Part shown: one piece after another, positions 1-7,814 of the stretch | Layout of the letters: every line of letters starts with the position of its first letter | Position numbering within the stretch: the stretch's first letter is position 1 | Assembly (NCBI GenBank): GCA_032123035.1 | Contig: JAQBFV010000189.1 | Coordinates: 1-64,000, forward strand | DNA from: SG8-41 sp032123035 | GTDB lineage: Bacteria; Pseudomonadota; Gammaproteobacteria; Burkholderiales; SG8-41 | Length of the DNA: 64,000 nt | Direction of reading: 5' to 3' | Position numbers and translations under genes: made by a program | Notes under the pieces: model-generated | Seen by the model: the letters and a program-made list of their open reading frames with translations, nothing else | The model's database searches: none | Told to the model about the DNA's origin: nothing

Positions 1-31
1 GTAAGCTTCTCCTCCAACGGGACTGAAGTTT

Positions 32-46
32 TGGCCCGCCCCTTGC
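32..46 (+). promoter_or_regulatory. sigma-54 (-24/-12) promoter of the pilin gene
   Basis: The stretch TGGCCCG, four C, then TTGC matches the sigma-54 consensus TGGCACG-N4-TTGC, with the invariant GG (33-34) and GC (45-46) exactly ten bases apart. It lies about 55 bases before the pilin start, leaving room for a transcription start near 58 and the AAGGAGGAG ribosome site at about 85-93. Pilin genes are classically activated from such promoters by PilR, which is encoded in this window at 44301-45689. The upstream activator site would lie mostly outside the window. Confidence 0.85.
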
Positions 47-99
47 GATAAGGATGGGCAACAAAACCGATTCTCCAGACCAAAAAGGAGGAGACAAAG

Positions 100-537
100 A
101 TGCTGAGCATGCTGAAGGGCAAGAAAGGCAAGAAGGGGTTCACCCTGATCGAACTGATGATCGTCGTCGCGATCATCGGCATTCTGGCAGCGGTCGCGAT
201 GCCCGCTTACCAGGACTACACCATACGCAGCAGGGTGTCAGAGCTCATGCTGCAGGCGAGCGCGTTCAAGACGAGCGTATCGGAGAACGTGTTCAGCGAC
301 GGGACGCTGGCGAACGCCGGCGTTGGTCTCACGGTCATGACATCAGGCAAGGTCTCAGGCGGTTCCGTGTCAGCCGGGGGGACGATTACGATCATGGGCG
401 CGAACACCTCGACGTCTGTCGGCACCGCCGTGACGATCATCCTGTCCCCCGTGATCACCGGAGGCAAAGTGATCTGGTCCTGCAGCGCTGGAAGCGTCGC
501 GCAACACAAGTATGTCCCGCCTGAATGCCGTCATTGA
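100..537 (+). CDS. pilA: Type IV major pilin (PilA/PilE family)
   Basis: This 145-residue protein is a type IV pilin. A short basic leader (MLSMLKGKKGKKG) is followed by FTLIELMIVVAIIGILAAVA, so prepilin peptidase should cut after the Gly and N-methylate the Phe; the Glu at mature position 5 is present. The hydrophobic N-terminal helix would form the pilus core. Two cysteines near the C-terminus (in WSCSAG and PPEC) fit the disulfide-bounded D-region. The start is well supported by AAGGAGGAG a few bases upstream. The middle is rich in Gly, Ser and Thr, as in variable pilin heads. It stands alone downstream of a sigma-54 promoter, consistent with control by PilS-PilR. Its role would be twitching, adhesion or DNA uptake. 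Confidence 0.93.
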   Translation: MLSMLKGKKGKKGFTLIELMIVVAIIGILAAVAMPAYQDYTIRSRVSELMLQASAFKTSVSENVFSDGTLANAGVGLTVMTSGKVSGGSVSAGGTITIMGANTSTSVGTAVTIILSPVITGGKVIWSCSAGSVAQHKYVPPECRH

Positions 538-884
538 TCTGCGCGGATATCGAACCCGCGGCGATGACCGCCAGGAGTTCGTCGGACTTAGGTCCGACCA
601 ACTCCTAATGCAAAACCGGCACCGGGAAATTTGCAACAAACGATGACAGATATGCGAATTCACCCTCGCCTCCCTTCACATTCCGCCGCTTCGGCTGGGT
701 TTTCATTGAGATTGTCATCCGGTTTTGCTTTTAGCAGCCTCTCGGACTGTTAAGTCCGAGAGGCTGCTAGGGCAAGGCGATGCCGGAGTTGCGCTCGACG
801 CCGACGATCCTGGGCTGGTTGAGTTTGACCGGGCGCACGATCTTCTTTGCGCGCAGATAGCGCGCAATGACTTCCCAGATTGGC
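538..884. other. Gap between pilA and moaC filled mostly by a palindromic element
   Basis: The two flanking genes converge here. Most of the gap is the composite hairpin element at 573-769 described separately. A short GC-rich inverted repeat (CGCGG at 542-546 with CCGCG at 556-560) directly after pilA could be a weak terminator but has no T run. From 770 to 884 the minus strand carries a coding-like frame without a start codon, listed as a pseudogene fragment. Confidence 0.6.
573..769. repeat. Composite hairpin element, copy 1 (REP/MITE-like)
   Basis: The left end is an inverted repeat at 573-606 (AGGAGTT, mismatch, GTCGGAC, TTAG loop, then the complement). It is followed by ATGCAAAACCG at 608-618 and TTGCAACA at 631-638. 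The right end has CCGGTTTTGC at 719-728, an inverted copy of the left internal motif, and then a perfect 17-bp stem with a 4-base loop at 732-769 built around CTCGGACT/AGTCCGAG. Copy 2 at 17023-17233 has the same order of parts and the same internal motifs but different outer stem sequences. No transposase is encoded. This resembles REP/BIME units or a small non-autonomous transposon; the family is not one I can name. Confidence 0.75.
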
Positions 885-905
885 TCACCGCGCGCGTCGA
901 CGGGA
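767..905 (-). pseudogene. Start-less coding remnant after moaC
   Basis: On the minus strand, in a different frame from moaC, there is a stretch reading ...DARGEPIWEVIARYLRAK..., then ...VKLNQPRIVGVERNSGIALP and a stop. Its codon use looks like that of the surrounding genes, but it has no plausible start codon or ribosome site of its own; the frame runs back into moaC to an ATG at 1024 with nonsense-like sequence. The stop codon (767-769) is supplied by the end of the palindromic element, which suggests the element cut this gene short. I do not recognise the family. Confidence 0.4.
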
Positions 906-1379
906 TGTCGCTTTCCAGTGGCCTGATTTCCCACCTTTCTTTTCGAGCAGACGAATGTCCTGTAGCCGCATGCCGCGATCCATCGCCTTGCACATGTCGT
1001 AGATCGTGAGCAGGGCAGCTGCAACGGCGGTTAGCGCTTCCATCTCGACCCCGGTCCGTCCGACGGTCGCCACATTGACCGCGCAATCCACCGCGGAGGC
1101 CTTCCGTTTCAGCTCAAATTCGACGCTGATGTTCGTAATGGCCAATGGATGGCAAAGCGGGATCAACTCGCTCGTGCGCTTCGCCGCCTGGATCGCGGCG
1201 ACTCGTGCCACGCCCAGAACATCGCCTTTCTTTGAGCTACCGCGCGCGATCTGCCTGAGCGTCGCCGGTCGCATGCGGATGCGCCCACCCGCGCGCGCGA
1301 TGCGCGCCGTCTCGCCCTTTGCGGCAACGTCGACCATATGCGCCTGCCCGCGCGCGTCAAAGTGGGTGAGCTTGATCAT
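885..1379 (-). CDS. moaC: Cyclic pyranopterin monophosphate synthase MoaC
   Basis: MoaC works with the radical-SAM enzyme MoaA in the first step of molybdenum cofactor synthesis, turning the GTP-derived cyclic intermediate into cyclic pyranopterin monophosphate in the cytoplasm. The 164-residue length is normal. Family signatures include GDVLGVARVAAIQAAKRTSE, IPLCHPL, VEMEALTAV and the C-terminal LLEKKGGKSGHW, which carry the active-site residues. It faces away from the BepA-like gene at 1454, so the 75 bases between them must hold both promoters. No other moa gene is in the window. A few extra basic residues after the usual C-terminus come from the boundary with the downstream remnant. Confidence 0.95.
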   Translation of the reverse strand: MIKLTHFDARGQAHMVDVAAKGETARIARAGGRIRMRPATLRQIARGSSKKGDVLGVARVAAIQAAKRTSELIPLCHPLAITNISVEFELKRKASAVDCAVNVATVGRTGVEMEALTAVAAALLTIYDMCKAMDRGMRLQDIRLLEKKGGKSGHWKATSRRRAR

Positions 1380-1453
1380 GGTCGATTCACCTCTGTGTTA
1401 AATGAAATGCAAATGAGCTAGGAACTCCGGGCCGGCAGAATTATCATAGCACC

Positions 1454-2887
1454 ATGAGATTACGTATGTTTCTGGCAACTCTGCTGGTTGCAGGCGGCGC
1501 GGCGTTCGCCAGCGGTCTTCCCGAACTCGGCGAAATCTCGCAGGCGGGCTTTTCGCCGTCGCAGGAGCGCCAGCTCGGCGAAAGCATCATGCGTGAAATC
1601 CGCGCTGATCCGAGCTACTTCGATGACGCAGAAGCGACCGACTACATCAACAATGTCGGCAACCGCATCGCCTCCGGTGCTCAGGGTGCGCGCCAGGACT
1701 TCGATTTCTTCCTGATACGCGACTCGCAGATCAATGCGTTCGCGCTTCCCGGGGGATTCATCGGTATCAACACCGGACTGATACTCGCCGCGCAGAGCGA
1801 GTCCGAGATGGCCGGTGTGATGGCGCACGAAGTGGCACACGTCACGCAGCGCCACATCGCGCGCATGATCGCGAAGCAGGAGTACAGCCAACTCACCAAT
1901 CTCGCCGTGCTGGCAGCGTCGATTCTGCTTGCGCGTGTGGATTCGCAGGCGGGACAAGCTGCAGCGATGTTCGGTCAGGCGGGACTCGCGCAGAGCCAAT
2001 TGAACTTCACCCGGGCGAACGAACGCGAAGCCGACCGCATCGGCTTGCAGATGCTCGAGCAGGCGGGGTTTGACCCGCGGGACATGGCCGTATTCTTCGA
2101 ACGGCTGCAGCGCGCCTCGCGTATTTACGGGGCCGGGGCGCCGTCCTACCTGCGGACCCATCCTCTCGAATACGAGCGCATTGCGGATATTCAGGGACGC
2201 GTCGCGACGCTGTCCTACCGGCAGGTGCCGGACAGCCTGGAATTCCAGTTGGTGCGCGCCAAGCTCAGGGCACAGGTCGAGTCGCCGGAAAGCGCGGTGG
2301 CGTTTTTCAAGGCAAGTCTCGCCGAGCGCAAATTTCTCAGCGAGGCAGCGGGTCACTACGGTCTGGCCGTCAGCCTTGCCCGCACCAAGAATTACCCTGC
2401 GGCTGAGAAAGAGGTGGCGGCGTTACGTAAGCTCGTGCCGGCCAGCCCGATCCTGGAAACGCTTGCCTGCGGCGTGATGCAGGGGGCGGGCGATCCGGCC
2501 GCACTCGCGTGCTATCGTGAGGCGCTGAAAACGTATCCCACGTATCGCGCGCTCGTCTACGATTACACTGATGCGCTGCTGCAGGCGCACCAAGCGCAGG
2601 CTGCCCTGGGGCTCATCGACGAGCGGCTGAAGTTAATCAGCGGCGATGACCGCCTCTATGTGCTGAAAGCCCGTGCCCATGCCGCGCTTAACCAGCGTCT
2701 CGCTCAGCATCGCGCCCAAGCCGAGGCCTACGCGCGCAGGGGGGACATTGGCGCGGCGGTCGAGCAGTTGCGGATCGGCCTGAAGAGCGGCGACGGCGAC
2801 TTCTACCAGAAGTCGAGCGCTGAAGCGCGCCTGCGGGAGCTGCGGCGCATACAGGAAGAGCAGCTACGCCAGGAAAAACAACCGTGA
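1454..2887 (+). CDS. bepA: BepA-like periplasmic M48 metalloprotease/chaperone
   Basis: The product (477 residues) has a cleavable signal peptide (MRLRMFLATLLVAGGAAFAS) and then an M48 peptidase domain: the zinc motif HEVAH (about residue 125) followed by TQRH, with the third ligand in the NEREADRIG helix. The second half is helical and TPR-like, containing repeated Ala/Leu-rich helices, as in BepA (YfgC). BepA acts in the periplasm on the assembly and quality control of outer-membrane proteins such as LptD. Family length is about 480-490, so the gene is full length. It stands alone between divergent moaC and the convergent chromate transporter gene. The start is the first ATG after the TTATCATAG region; no strong ribosome site is visible. 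Confidence 0.9.
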   Translation: MRLRMFLATLLVAGGAAFASGLPELGEISQAGFSPSQERQLGESIMREIRADPSYFDDAEATDYINNVGNRIASGAQGARQDFDFFLIRDSQINAFALPGGFIGINTGLILAAQSESEMAGVMAHEVAHVTQRHIARMIAKQEYSQLTNLAVLAASILLARVDSQAGQAAAMFGQAGLAQSQLNFTRANEREADRIGLQMLEQAGFDPRDMAVFFERLQRASRIYGAGAPSYLRTHPLEYERIADIQGRVATLSYRQVPDSLEFQLVRAKLRAQVESPESAVAFFKASLAERKFLSEAAGHYGLAVSLARTKNYPAAEKEVAALRKLVPASPILETLACGVMQGAGDPAALACYREALKTYPTYRALVYDYTDALLQAHQAQAALGLIDERLKLISGDDRLYVLKARAHAALNQRLAQHRAQAEAYARRGDIGAAVEQLRIGLKSGDGDFYQKSSAEARLRELRRIQEEQLRQEKQP

Positions 2888-2965
2888 TCCGAGGGGCAGC
2901 TGCTTACGCCCCGACAGGTTGGCTGGCAGCGCTCGCGCGTTTCATTGCGTCAGCGGCAGCGGTTC

Positions 2966-4378
2966 TTAGGCGCCGTTGAGCCCGGCGATGGCGGTATAGA
3001 GCAGCCCCAGGACGCCGCTGCCCACGATGACCGGCATGATCCCCAACCGGTAGCGAAACAGGGCAATCGCGGCGGCGATACCGATGATGAGCGTTGGCCA
3101 CTCGAAAGCCCCGCTGAAGGGCGCCACTTCCGACCCGCGAGGCCAGAGCACCTTCCAGGCAAAGAACGCGGCAAGATTGATAACGACGCCCACCACCGCG
3201 GCGGTGATGCCGGTGAGCGGCGCCGTGAACTTCAGATTGCCGTGGGTAGTCTCGATTAGCGGCCCACCCGCGAAAATAAAAAGAAAACTCGGCAGGAACG
3301 TGAAGTACGTGACAACCGCGGCAGCGAGGCAACCCGCCAGCAGTGAGCTATCTGCGCCAAAGAGCTGGGTGCTCCAGCCGCCCACGAAGCCGACGAAGGC
3401 GACAACCATGATCAGTGGTCCGGGCGTGGTTTCGCCCAGCGCGAGGCCATCGATCATCTGGGCAGCTGTCAGCCAGCCGTAGTGCTCGACGCCACCCTGG
3501 TACACGTAGGGCAGTACCGCGTAGGCGCCCCCGAAAGTCAGCAGCGCGGCTTTGGTGAAAAACCACCCCATCTGCGCCAGGGTCCCGTCGAGGCCGAAGC
3601 GCGCAATCAGGAAGGTGATGGCGGCTCCCCACAGCACTACGCCGGTCGCGCAGATGCGCACGAGGCGCTGCCACGTGAACAGGGCATGTGGCGGCGTCGG
3701 CGTGTCATCGTCGATCAGAGCGGCGCCATAGCGCCGGCCGACCGCGTCGTGGCCGCCACCGGTTGCGAACTTCGCCGGCGCAATGCGACCGCCGATGTAA
3801 CCGACGATGGCGGCGGTGATGATGATCAGCGGGAAGGGCATGCCCAGCGCAAAGATTGCGAGGAACGCCGCAGCGGCGATCGCCAACAGGACGCCGTTCT
3901 TGAGCGTGCGCGAGCCGATACGGTAGGCGGCAAACACGACGACGGCCGTGACCGCAGGCTTGATGCCGTAGAGGATTCCCGCGATCGCGGGCGCGCTGCC
4001 GTAGGCCATGTAGATCCAGGACAACCCGATCAGGATGAACAACGATGGCAGCACGAACAGCGTGCCGGCGACGAGACCGCCCCGCGTCTCGTGCATGAGC
4101 CAGCCGATGTAGGTTGCGAGCTGCTGAGCCTCCGGGCCGGGCAGTACCATGCAGTAGTTGAGCGCGTGCAGGAAACGCCGGTCGGAGATCCAGCGGCGCC
4201 GCTCGACGAGGTCCTGATGCATGATGGCAATTTGTCCGGCAGGCCCGCCGAAGCTGATGAAGCCAAGCTTGAGCCAATACCAGAACGCGACGCCAAGGGA
4301 GACGGGCTGGGGCGGCCGTGCGTTGTCGCCCGGCTCCTGCGCCTGGACGGGTTGCGAGGTCGCGGTCATGGCGACCAT
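2966..4378 (-). CDS. chrA: Chromate transporter ChrA (two-domain CHR family)
   Basis: This is an inner-membrane protein with two CHR domains. The first carries the signature FGGPAGQIAIMHQDLVE..RRW, HALNYCMVLPGPEAQQLATY and GW; the second repeats the pattern with LTFGGAYAVLPYVYQGG and LGETTPGPLIM. ChrA exports chromate, probably by proton-coupled antiport. The open frame extends upstream to 4507, but that would overlap the promoter region of the divergent kinase gene and has no membrane character, so I place the start at the ATG at 4378 (4369 is an alternative). About 470 residues, slightly longer than typical. No chrB regulator is adjacent. Specificity for chromate is family-based; some members may move other anions. 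Confidence 0.88.
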   Translation of the reverse strand: MVAMTATSQPVQAQEPGDNARPPQPVSLGVAFWYWLKLGFISFGGPAGQIAIMHQDLVERRRWISDRRFLHALNYCMVLPGPEAQQLATYIGWLMHETRGGLVAGTLFVLPSLFILIGLSWIYMAYGSAPAIAGILYGIKPAVTAVVVFAAYRIGSRTLKNGVLLAIAAAAFLAIFALGMPFPLIIITAAIVGYIGGRIAPAKFATGGGHDAVGRRYGAALIDDDTPTPPHALFTWQRLVRICATGVVLWGAAITFLIARFGLDGTLAQMGWFFTKAALLTFGGAYAVLPYVYQGGVEHYGWLTAAQMIDGLALGETTPGPLIMVVAFVGFVGGWSTQLFGADSSLLAGCLAAAVVTYFTFLPSFLFIFAGGPLIETTHGNLKFTAPLTGITAAVVGVVINLAAFFAWKVLWPRGSEVAPFSGAFEWPTLIIGIAAAIALFRYRLGIMPVIVGSGVLGLLYTAIAGLNGA

Positions 4379-4539
4379 GGTAGCGACCAACTCCGACCGC
4401 AGCCACTCGGCGCCACCACGTGCATTAATACCGGCGTCACCCGGGTTCGACGAGGCGTCTCGCGCGAAGCTGTGATTCAGATCACGTCGGACGAATTCAA
4501 GTTTCACGCAAGATTACGGCGTTATGGTATTCTTTTTAC

Positions 4540-5880
4540 ATGGATATTCCCCGCGCCGGCACCGCACCCCGCGTGCAGCCTCCGATGCAGAAAATCGGCA
4601 AGTACGAGGTCATTAAGGAGCTCGGCAAGGGCGCCACAAGTGTGGTGTACCAGGCCTACGACCCGTTCCAGAACCGTCAGGTCGCGATCAAGCTCGTATT
4701 TCCTGAAGCCCTCGTCGACCGGGATCATGGGAAACGCTATCGCAAATTGTTTGTGACGGAGGCGTCGCTCGCGGGCAAGCTCTCGCATCCTCACATCGCG
4801 GCGATCTTCGACGCTGTCGCCGGGGACGATGCCAGCTACATCGTCATGGAGTACGTGGATGGCACGACGCTAGAAAAGTACGCGCGACACGACCACTTGC
4901 TCCCGATTCACAAGATTCTGGATATTGCCTACAAGTGCGCGCGCGCCCTCGATTACGCGAGCCGGCAGGGCGTCATCCACCGCGACATCAAGCCCGCCAA
5001 CATCCTGCTGGCCGATCAAGCCGATATCAAGATCTCGGATTTCGGTGCGGCACTGACGCTCGCGTCGCAAACGACGCAGGTATCCGGCGTGGGCTCGCCG
5101 GCCTACATGTCGCCGGAGCAGGTCAAGGAGCAGCCGCTCACGCACCAAACGGACATATTCTCATTGGGTGTCGTCCTGTATCAGCTGCTGACGGGGCGCT
5201 TGCCGTTCCAGGGCACCAACAACTACAGCATGATCTACCAAATTATCAACACCGATCCGCTTCCGCCGAGCCGGCAGCGTCCGGGTATTCCCGGCAATGT
5301 CGACGCGATCGTCATGCGCGCGTTGCAGAAGAACACGGCCAACCGCTACCAGAGCTGGGAAGATTTTGCGGCGGACCTGGTGTTAGCAATGGGGGGGCAG
5401 GAAAAGGAAGATAAGGATTTTGCCGAGGCCGAGAAGTTCGACATGCTGCGCAAACTCGACTTCTTCCGGCGTTTCAGCGACATCGAACTATGGGAAGTGC
5501 TGAGGCTCTCGCGCTGGCACAAGCATCAGCGCGATACAGCGCTTATCGAGGAAGGCGATATCGGCTCGTCGTTTTTCATTCTCGTCGCTGGCGAGGTGAA
5601 GGTCGTCAAACAGGACCGCCTGCTCAACGTGCTGAAGGCCGGCGAGTGCTTCGGCGAGATGGCCTACCTCGGCAAGCAGAAATTCCAGCGCTCGGCGAAC
5701 GTGGTGGCGCTCTCCGCGATCACTGTCATCGAGATCCGCGCTGAATCCTTGAGCAAGGCCTCCGAGCTTTGCCGCCACCATTTCCATGGCGCATTCCTCG
5801 AGCTGCTCGTGGATCGGCTGGCGATGGCGAATGTGCGATTATCGCAGCTACTCGCCGACCGCAACATCAGCATCTTCTAA
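4540..5880 (+). CDS. Ser/Thr protein kinase with C-terminal cyclic-nucleotide-binding domain
   Basis: Residues about 21-285 form a Hanks-type kinase: glycine loop GKGATSVVYQ (30-38), ATP lysine in VAIK (51), catalytic HRDIKPAN (147-154), DFG (167-169) and SPEQ in the activation segment. All catalytic residues are present, so activity is expected. Residues about 310-430 form a cNMP/CAP-type beta-roll (LIEEGDIGSSFFILVAGEVK, then GECFGEMAYLG), suggesting that a cyclic nucleotide or related ligand controls the kinase. There is no transmembrane segment and no PASTA domain, so it should be cytoplasmic. MDIPRAG at 4540 is the first ATG; the ATG at 4585 before KIGKYEV is also possible. It is divergent from chrA. 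Substrates are unknown. Confidence 0.88.
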   Translation: MDIPRAGTAPRVQPPMQKIGKYEVIKELGKGATSVVYQAYDPFQNRQVAIKLVFPEALVDRDHGKRYRKLFVTEASLAGKLSHPHIAAIFDAVAGDDASYIVMEYVDGTTLEKYARHDHLLPIHKILDIAYKCARALDYASRQGVIHRDIKPANILLADQADIKISDFGAALTLASQTTQVSGVGSPAYMSPEQVKEQPLTHQTDIFSLGVVLYQLLTGRLPFQGTNNYSMIYQIINTDPLPPSRQRPGIPGNVDAIVMRALQKNTANRYQSWEDFAADLVLAMGGQEKEDKDFAEAEKFDMLRKLDFFRRFSDIELWEVLRLSRWHKHQRDTALIEEGDIGSSFFILVAGEVKVVKQDRLLNVLKAGECFGEMAYLGKQKFQRSANVVALSAITVIEIRAESLSKASELCRHHFHGAFLELLVDRLAMANVRLSQLLADRNISIF

Positions 5881-6006
5881 GCGGCAGAACCGGAGCGGCG
5901 CGCAGACGAGTCCCACGCGCAGGTTGTGGCAGGGCGGGAATCCCCGTATAGAAGAGTCTTATTGTTAGCTGACCGACCGCGGTTCCATTTTTTGGATGAG
6001 GGGGGA

Positions 6007-6234
6007 ATGGATTTCGACAAGGAACTCGACGCTCGCGGGCTGAATTGCCCGCTGCCGATTCTGCGAGCGAAGAAGGCGTTGACGGACATGGCTTCAGGGC
6101 AATCGCTCAAGATCCTGGCGACTGACCCCGGTGCGGTGAAGGACTTCCAGGCATTCTCCAAGCAGACCGGCCATGCGTTGCTGTCGTCGGAGACGACCGG
6201 CACGGAATTCATATTTTTCATGAAAAAGAAGTAG
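6007..6234 (+). CDS. tusA: TusA-family sulfur carrier protein
   Basis: A 75-residue protein beginning MDFDKELDARGLNCPLPILR. The CPxP motif with its persulfide-carrying cysteine (residue 14) defines the TusA/SirA family. In tRNA thiolation TusA passes sulfur to TusBCD; in sulfur oxidisers TusA relatives feed Dsr or sHdr systems. I chose the ATG at 6007 because GAGGGGG lies directly before it and the family starts here; a longer frame from 5926 adds unrelated residues. The next gene downstream is a lipoate ligase homologue, a pairing that points towards sulfur metabolism more than tRNA modification, but this is an inference. Confidence 0.88.
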   Translation: MDFDKELDARGLNCPLPILRAKKALTDMASGQSLKILATDPGAVKDFQAFSKQTGHALLSSETTGTEFIFFMKKK

Positions 6235-6330
6235 CATCGTTGCGGCCAGCGGAACCGCCGCGATAACCGGCGCGCCGCGGCGGACACGAAACGCCGCCCG
6301 AGGCGCAGAACGTGAAACACTTGAGGCTGG

Positions 6331-7413
6331 ATGGGCATGGCGGAATTCTGGCGCGTCCTCGATACCGGGCTGCGGCCTGCAGCTCAGAACATCGCGCTTA
6401 ACCGCGCGCTGCTCGAGGCGCGCCAGGCCGAAGAGATCCCGAGCACGTTGCGGTTTCTGCGCTTCGCGCCGTGCGCGCTGCTCGGCTATCACCAGAGCGC
6501 CGATCAGGAACTCAACCTCGATTACTGTAGCGCGACCCAGCTCACGGTGCAGCGCCGCATCACCGGCGGCGGCGCGATCTACTTCGACGAGGGCCAGCTG
6601 GGATGGGAGCTATACCTCCATCGGCGCGACTTGGGCACGGCGGACATGCAGAAGATCTCACGGCGCCTCTGCCACGCGGCGGCGGCCGCTATAAGCGCGC
6701 TGGGGGTGGATGCGCGCTATCGCTCCCGCAACGACATCGAGGTGGACGGGCGTAAGTTATCGGGCACCGGCGGCGTTTTCGACGGCGACGCGCTGCTGTT
6801 CCAGGGCACGCTACTTCTCGACTTTGACGTCGAGAAAATGCTGCGAGTGCTCCGGATATCGACCGAAAAGCTTTCGGACAAGGCAATCGCCTCGGCGCGC
6901 GAGCGGGTCACCAGCCTGAGGGACTTGCTGGGCCGCAAGCCGGACGGCGCGCTCGTGAAACGCTACCTCACCGAAGCGTTCGAGAGCGAGTTCGGCGTCG
7001 AATTCAGCGAAGGAGAGCTGACGCTCTCCGAGCACAAGCGCTTCGAGACGGCGCTGCGCGAAATCGACCATCCGGACTGGATCAACCTCGTGTCACGGCC
7101 GGCGGCGGCGTTGCCGATCCTGGAAGCCCAGCAGAAATTCGCAGGCGGGCTGCTCCGCGCGAACGTCACATTTGACGTGCTGACGCAGACGCTGCGCCAG
7201 GTCTGGTTCACGGGGAATATCTTCGTCAGCCCGCGGCGCCTGGTCGCGGACCTTGAAGCGGTGCTGAGGGATACGCCCCTTGACCGGCTCGATGGCAAAG
7301 TGCGCGGTTTCTTCCACGGGCGCCAATTCGACACGCTCGCGCTCACGCCGGACGATTTCATCACCGTCGTGCAACTCGCGCTCAAACAGCCGGTGGCGGC
7401 GCAAAATCGATGA
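6331..7413 (+). CDS. Lipoate-protein ligase A family protein with C-terminal extension
   Basis: The N-terminal ~240 residues are a biotin/lipoate A/B ligase domain: RRITGGGAIYFDEGQLGWEL (lipoyl-AMP binding, GGGA) and the lysine in GRKLSGTGG, which contacts lipoyl-AMP. Residues about 240-360 form a C-terminal accessory domain, as in full-length LplA or the fused sLpl(AB) ligases. These enzymes attach lipoate or octanoate to carrier proteins; no 2-oxoacid dehydrogenase or GcvH gene is near. It follows tusA, and its TGA overlaps the ATG of a wrecked FAD-oxidoreductase gene (ATGA), showing they were once translationally coupled. That context recalls the lipoylation genes of the sHdr-LbpA sulfur-oxidation system. 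Start 6331 is the first ATG; 6337 is equally possible. Confidence 0.82.
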   Translation: MGMAEFWRVLDTGLRPAAQNIALNRALLEARQAEEIPSTLRFLRFAPCALLGYHQSADQELNLDYCSATQLTVQRRITGGGAIYFDEGQLGWELYLHRRDLGTADMQKISRRLCHAAAAAISALGVDARYRSRNDIEVDGRKLSGTGGVFDGDALLFQGTLLLDFDVEKMLRVLRISTEKLSDKAIASARERVTSLRDLLGRKPDGALVKRYLTEAFESEFGVEFSEGELTLSEHKRFETALREIDHPDWINLVSRPAAALPILEAQQKFAGGLLRANVTFDVLTQTLRQVWFTGNIFVSPRRLVADLEAVLRDTPLDRLDGKVRGFFHGRQFDTLALTPDDFITVVQLALKQPVAAQNR

Positions 7414-7620
7414 GCGCCGTGCGGTGCGATGTGCTAGTGGTCGGGCTGGAGCCCGCGGGCGGCTGGTTGCCGGCAGCACAATGTTTACTGGCGACGCGGC
7501 CGGGCTGACCCAACCCATCACCGAAGCGGGCATTGCAGCGGCGGTCGTGTCCGGCGAGTGCGCAGCGACGCGGTTCAGCGCCGCGGCTGGATCGCTTTTC
7601 CCGAGCACTTTAACGAGGAG
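7410..7620 (+). pseudogene. Internally deleted FAD-dependent oxidoreductase (geranylgeranyl reductase/LipT-like)
   Basis: The start ATG overlaps the stop of the ligase gene. The first 18 codons read MSAVRCDVLVVGLEPAGG, a typical flavin-binding N-terminus. At about 7463 the sequence jumps, in another frame, to LVAGSTMFTGDAAGLTQPIT then EAGIAAAVVSGE, which is the FAD-contacting GD motif normally found near residue 270-300 of this family. Roughly 900 bases in between are missing and the join is out of frame, so no functional product can be made. Such FAD oxidoreductases (LipT) accompany lipoate ligases in some sulfur oxidisers; assigning this remnant to LipT rather than another geranylgeranyl-reductase-type enzyme is an inference. 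Confidence 0.72.
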
Positions 7621-7625
7621 GCAAC

Positions 7626-7814
7626 ATGCGAAAATCCGGTCTGATTTTGCTGGCAAGCTTGCTGGTCGCGGCGTGCGACAGTGGATCGAAGGCGCCGCCG
7701 CCCGACCTCTTTAAGAGCCAGCGCGAGGCGATGGAGAAGGCAAAGAAAACGGAGGCGGTCATTGACCAGGCAGCGGCGGATCGTCTCAAACGGGAGGAAA
7801 AGGAGGCCAAGTGA
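7626..7814 (+). CDS. Small lipoprotein
   Basis: A 62-residue protein with a short charged N-terminus, hydrophobic core and lipobox LLVAAC, so the cysteine at about residue 18 should be lipidated after signal peptidase II cleavage. The mature part is a short charged helix (KSQREAMEKAKKTEAVIDQA) rich in Lys, Glu and Ala. GAGGAGG stands 5 bases before the ATG, a strong translation start. It lies between two decayed genes but is itself intact. Its stop codon overlaps the GTG of the next (broken) gene. Small lipoproteins of this form occur in other betaproteobacteria; no function is known to me. Confidence 0.75.
   Translation: MRKSGLILLASLLVAACDSGSKAPPPDLFKSQREAMEKAKKTEAVIDQAAADRLKREEKEAK

Noticed and set aside
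4378..4507. Upstream extension of chrA to 4507
   Set aside because: The added 43 residues are not membrane-like and would overlap the promoter region of the divergent kinase gene.
3482..4756. A 424-residue plus-strand open frame
   Set aside because: It is antisense to chrA and runs on into the kinase gene out of frame; no protein motif is visible.
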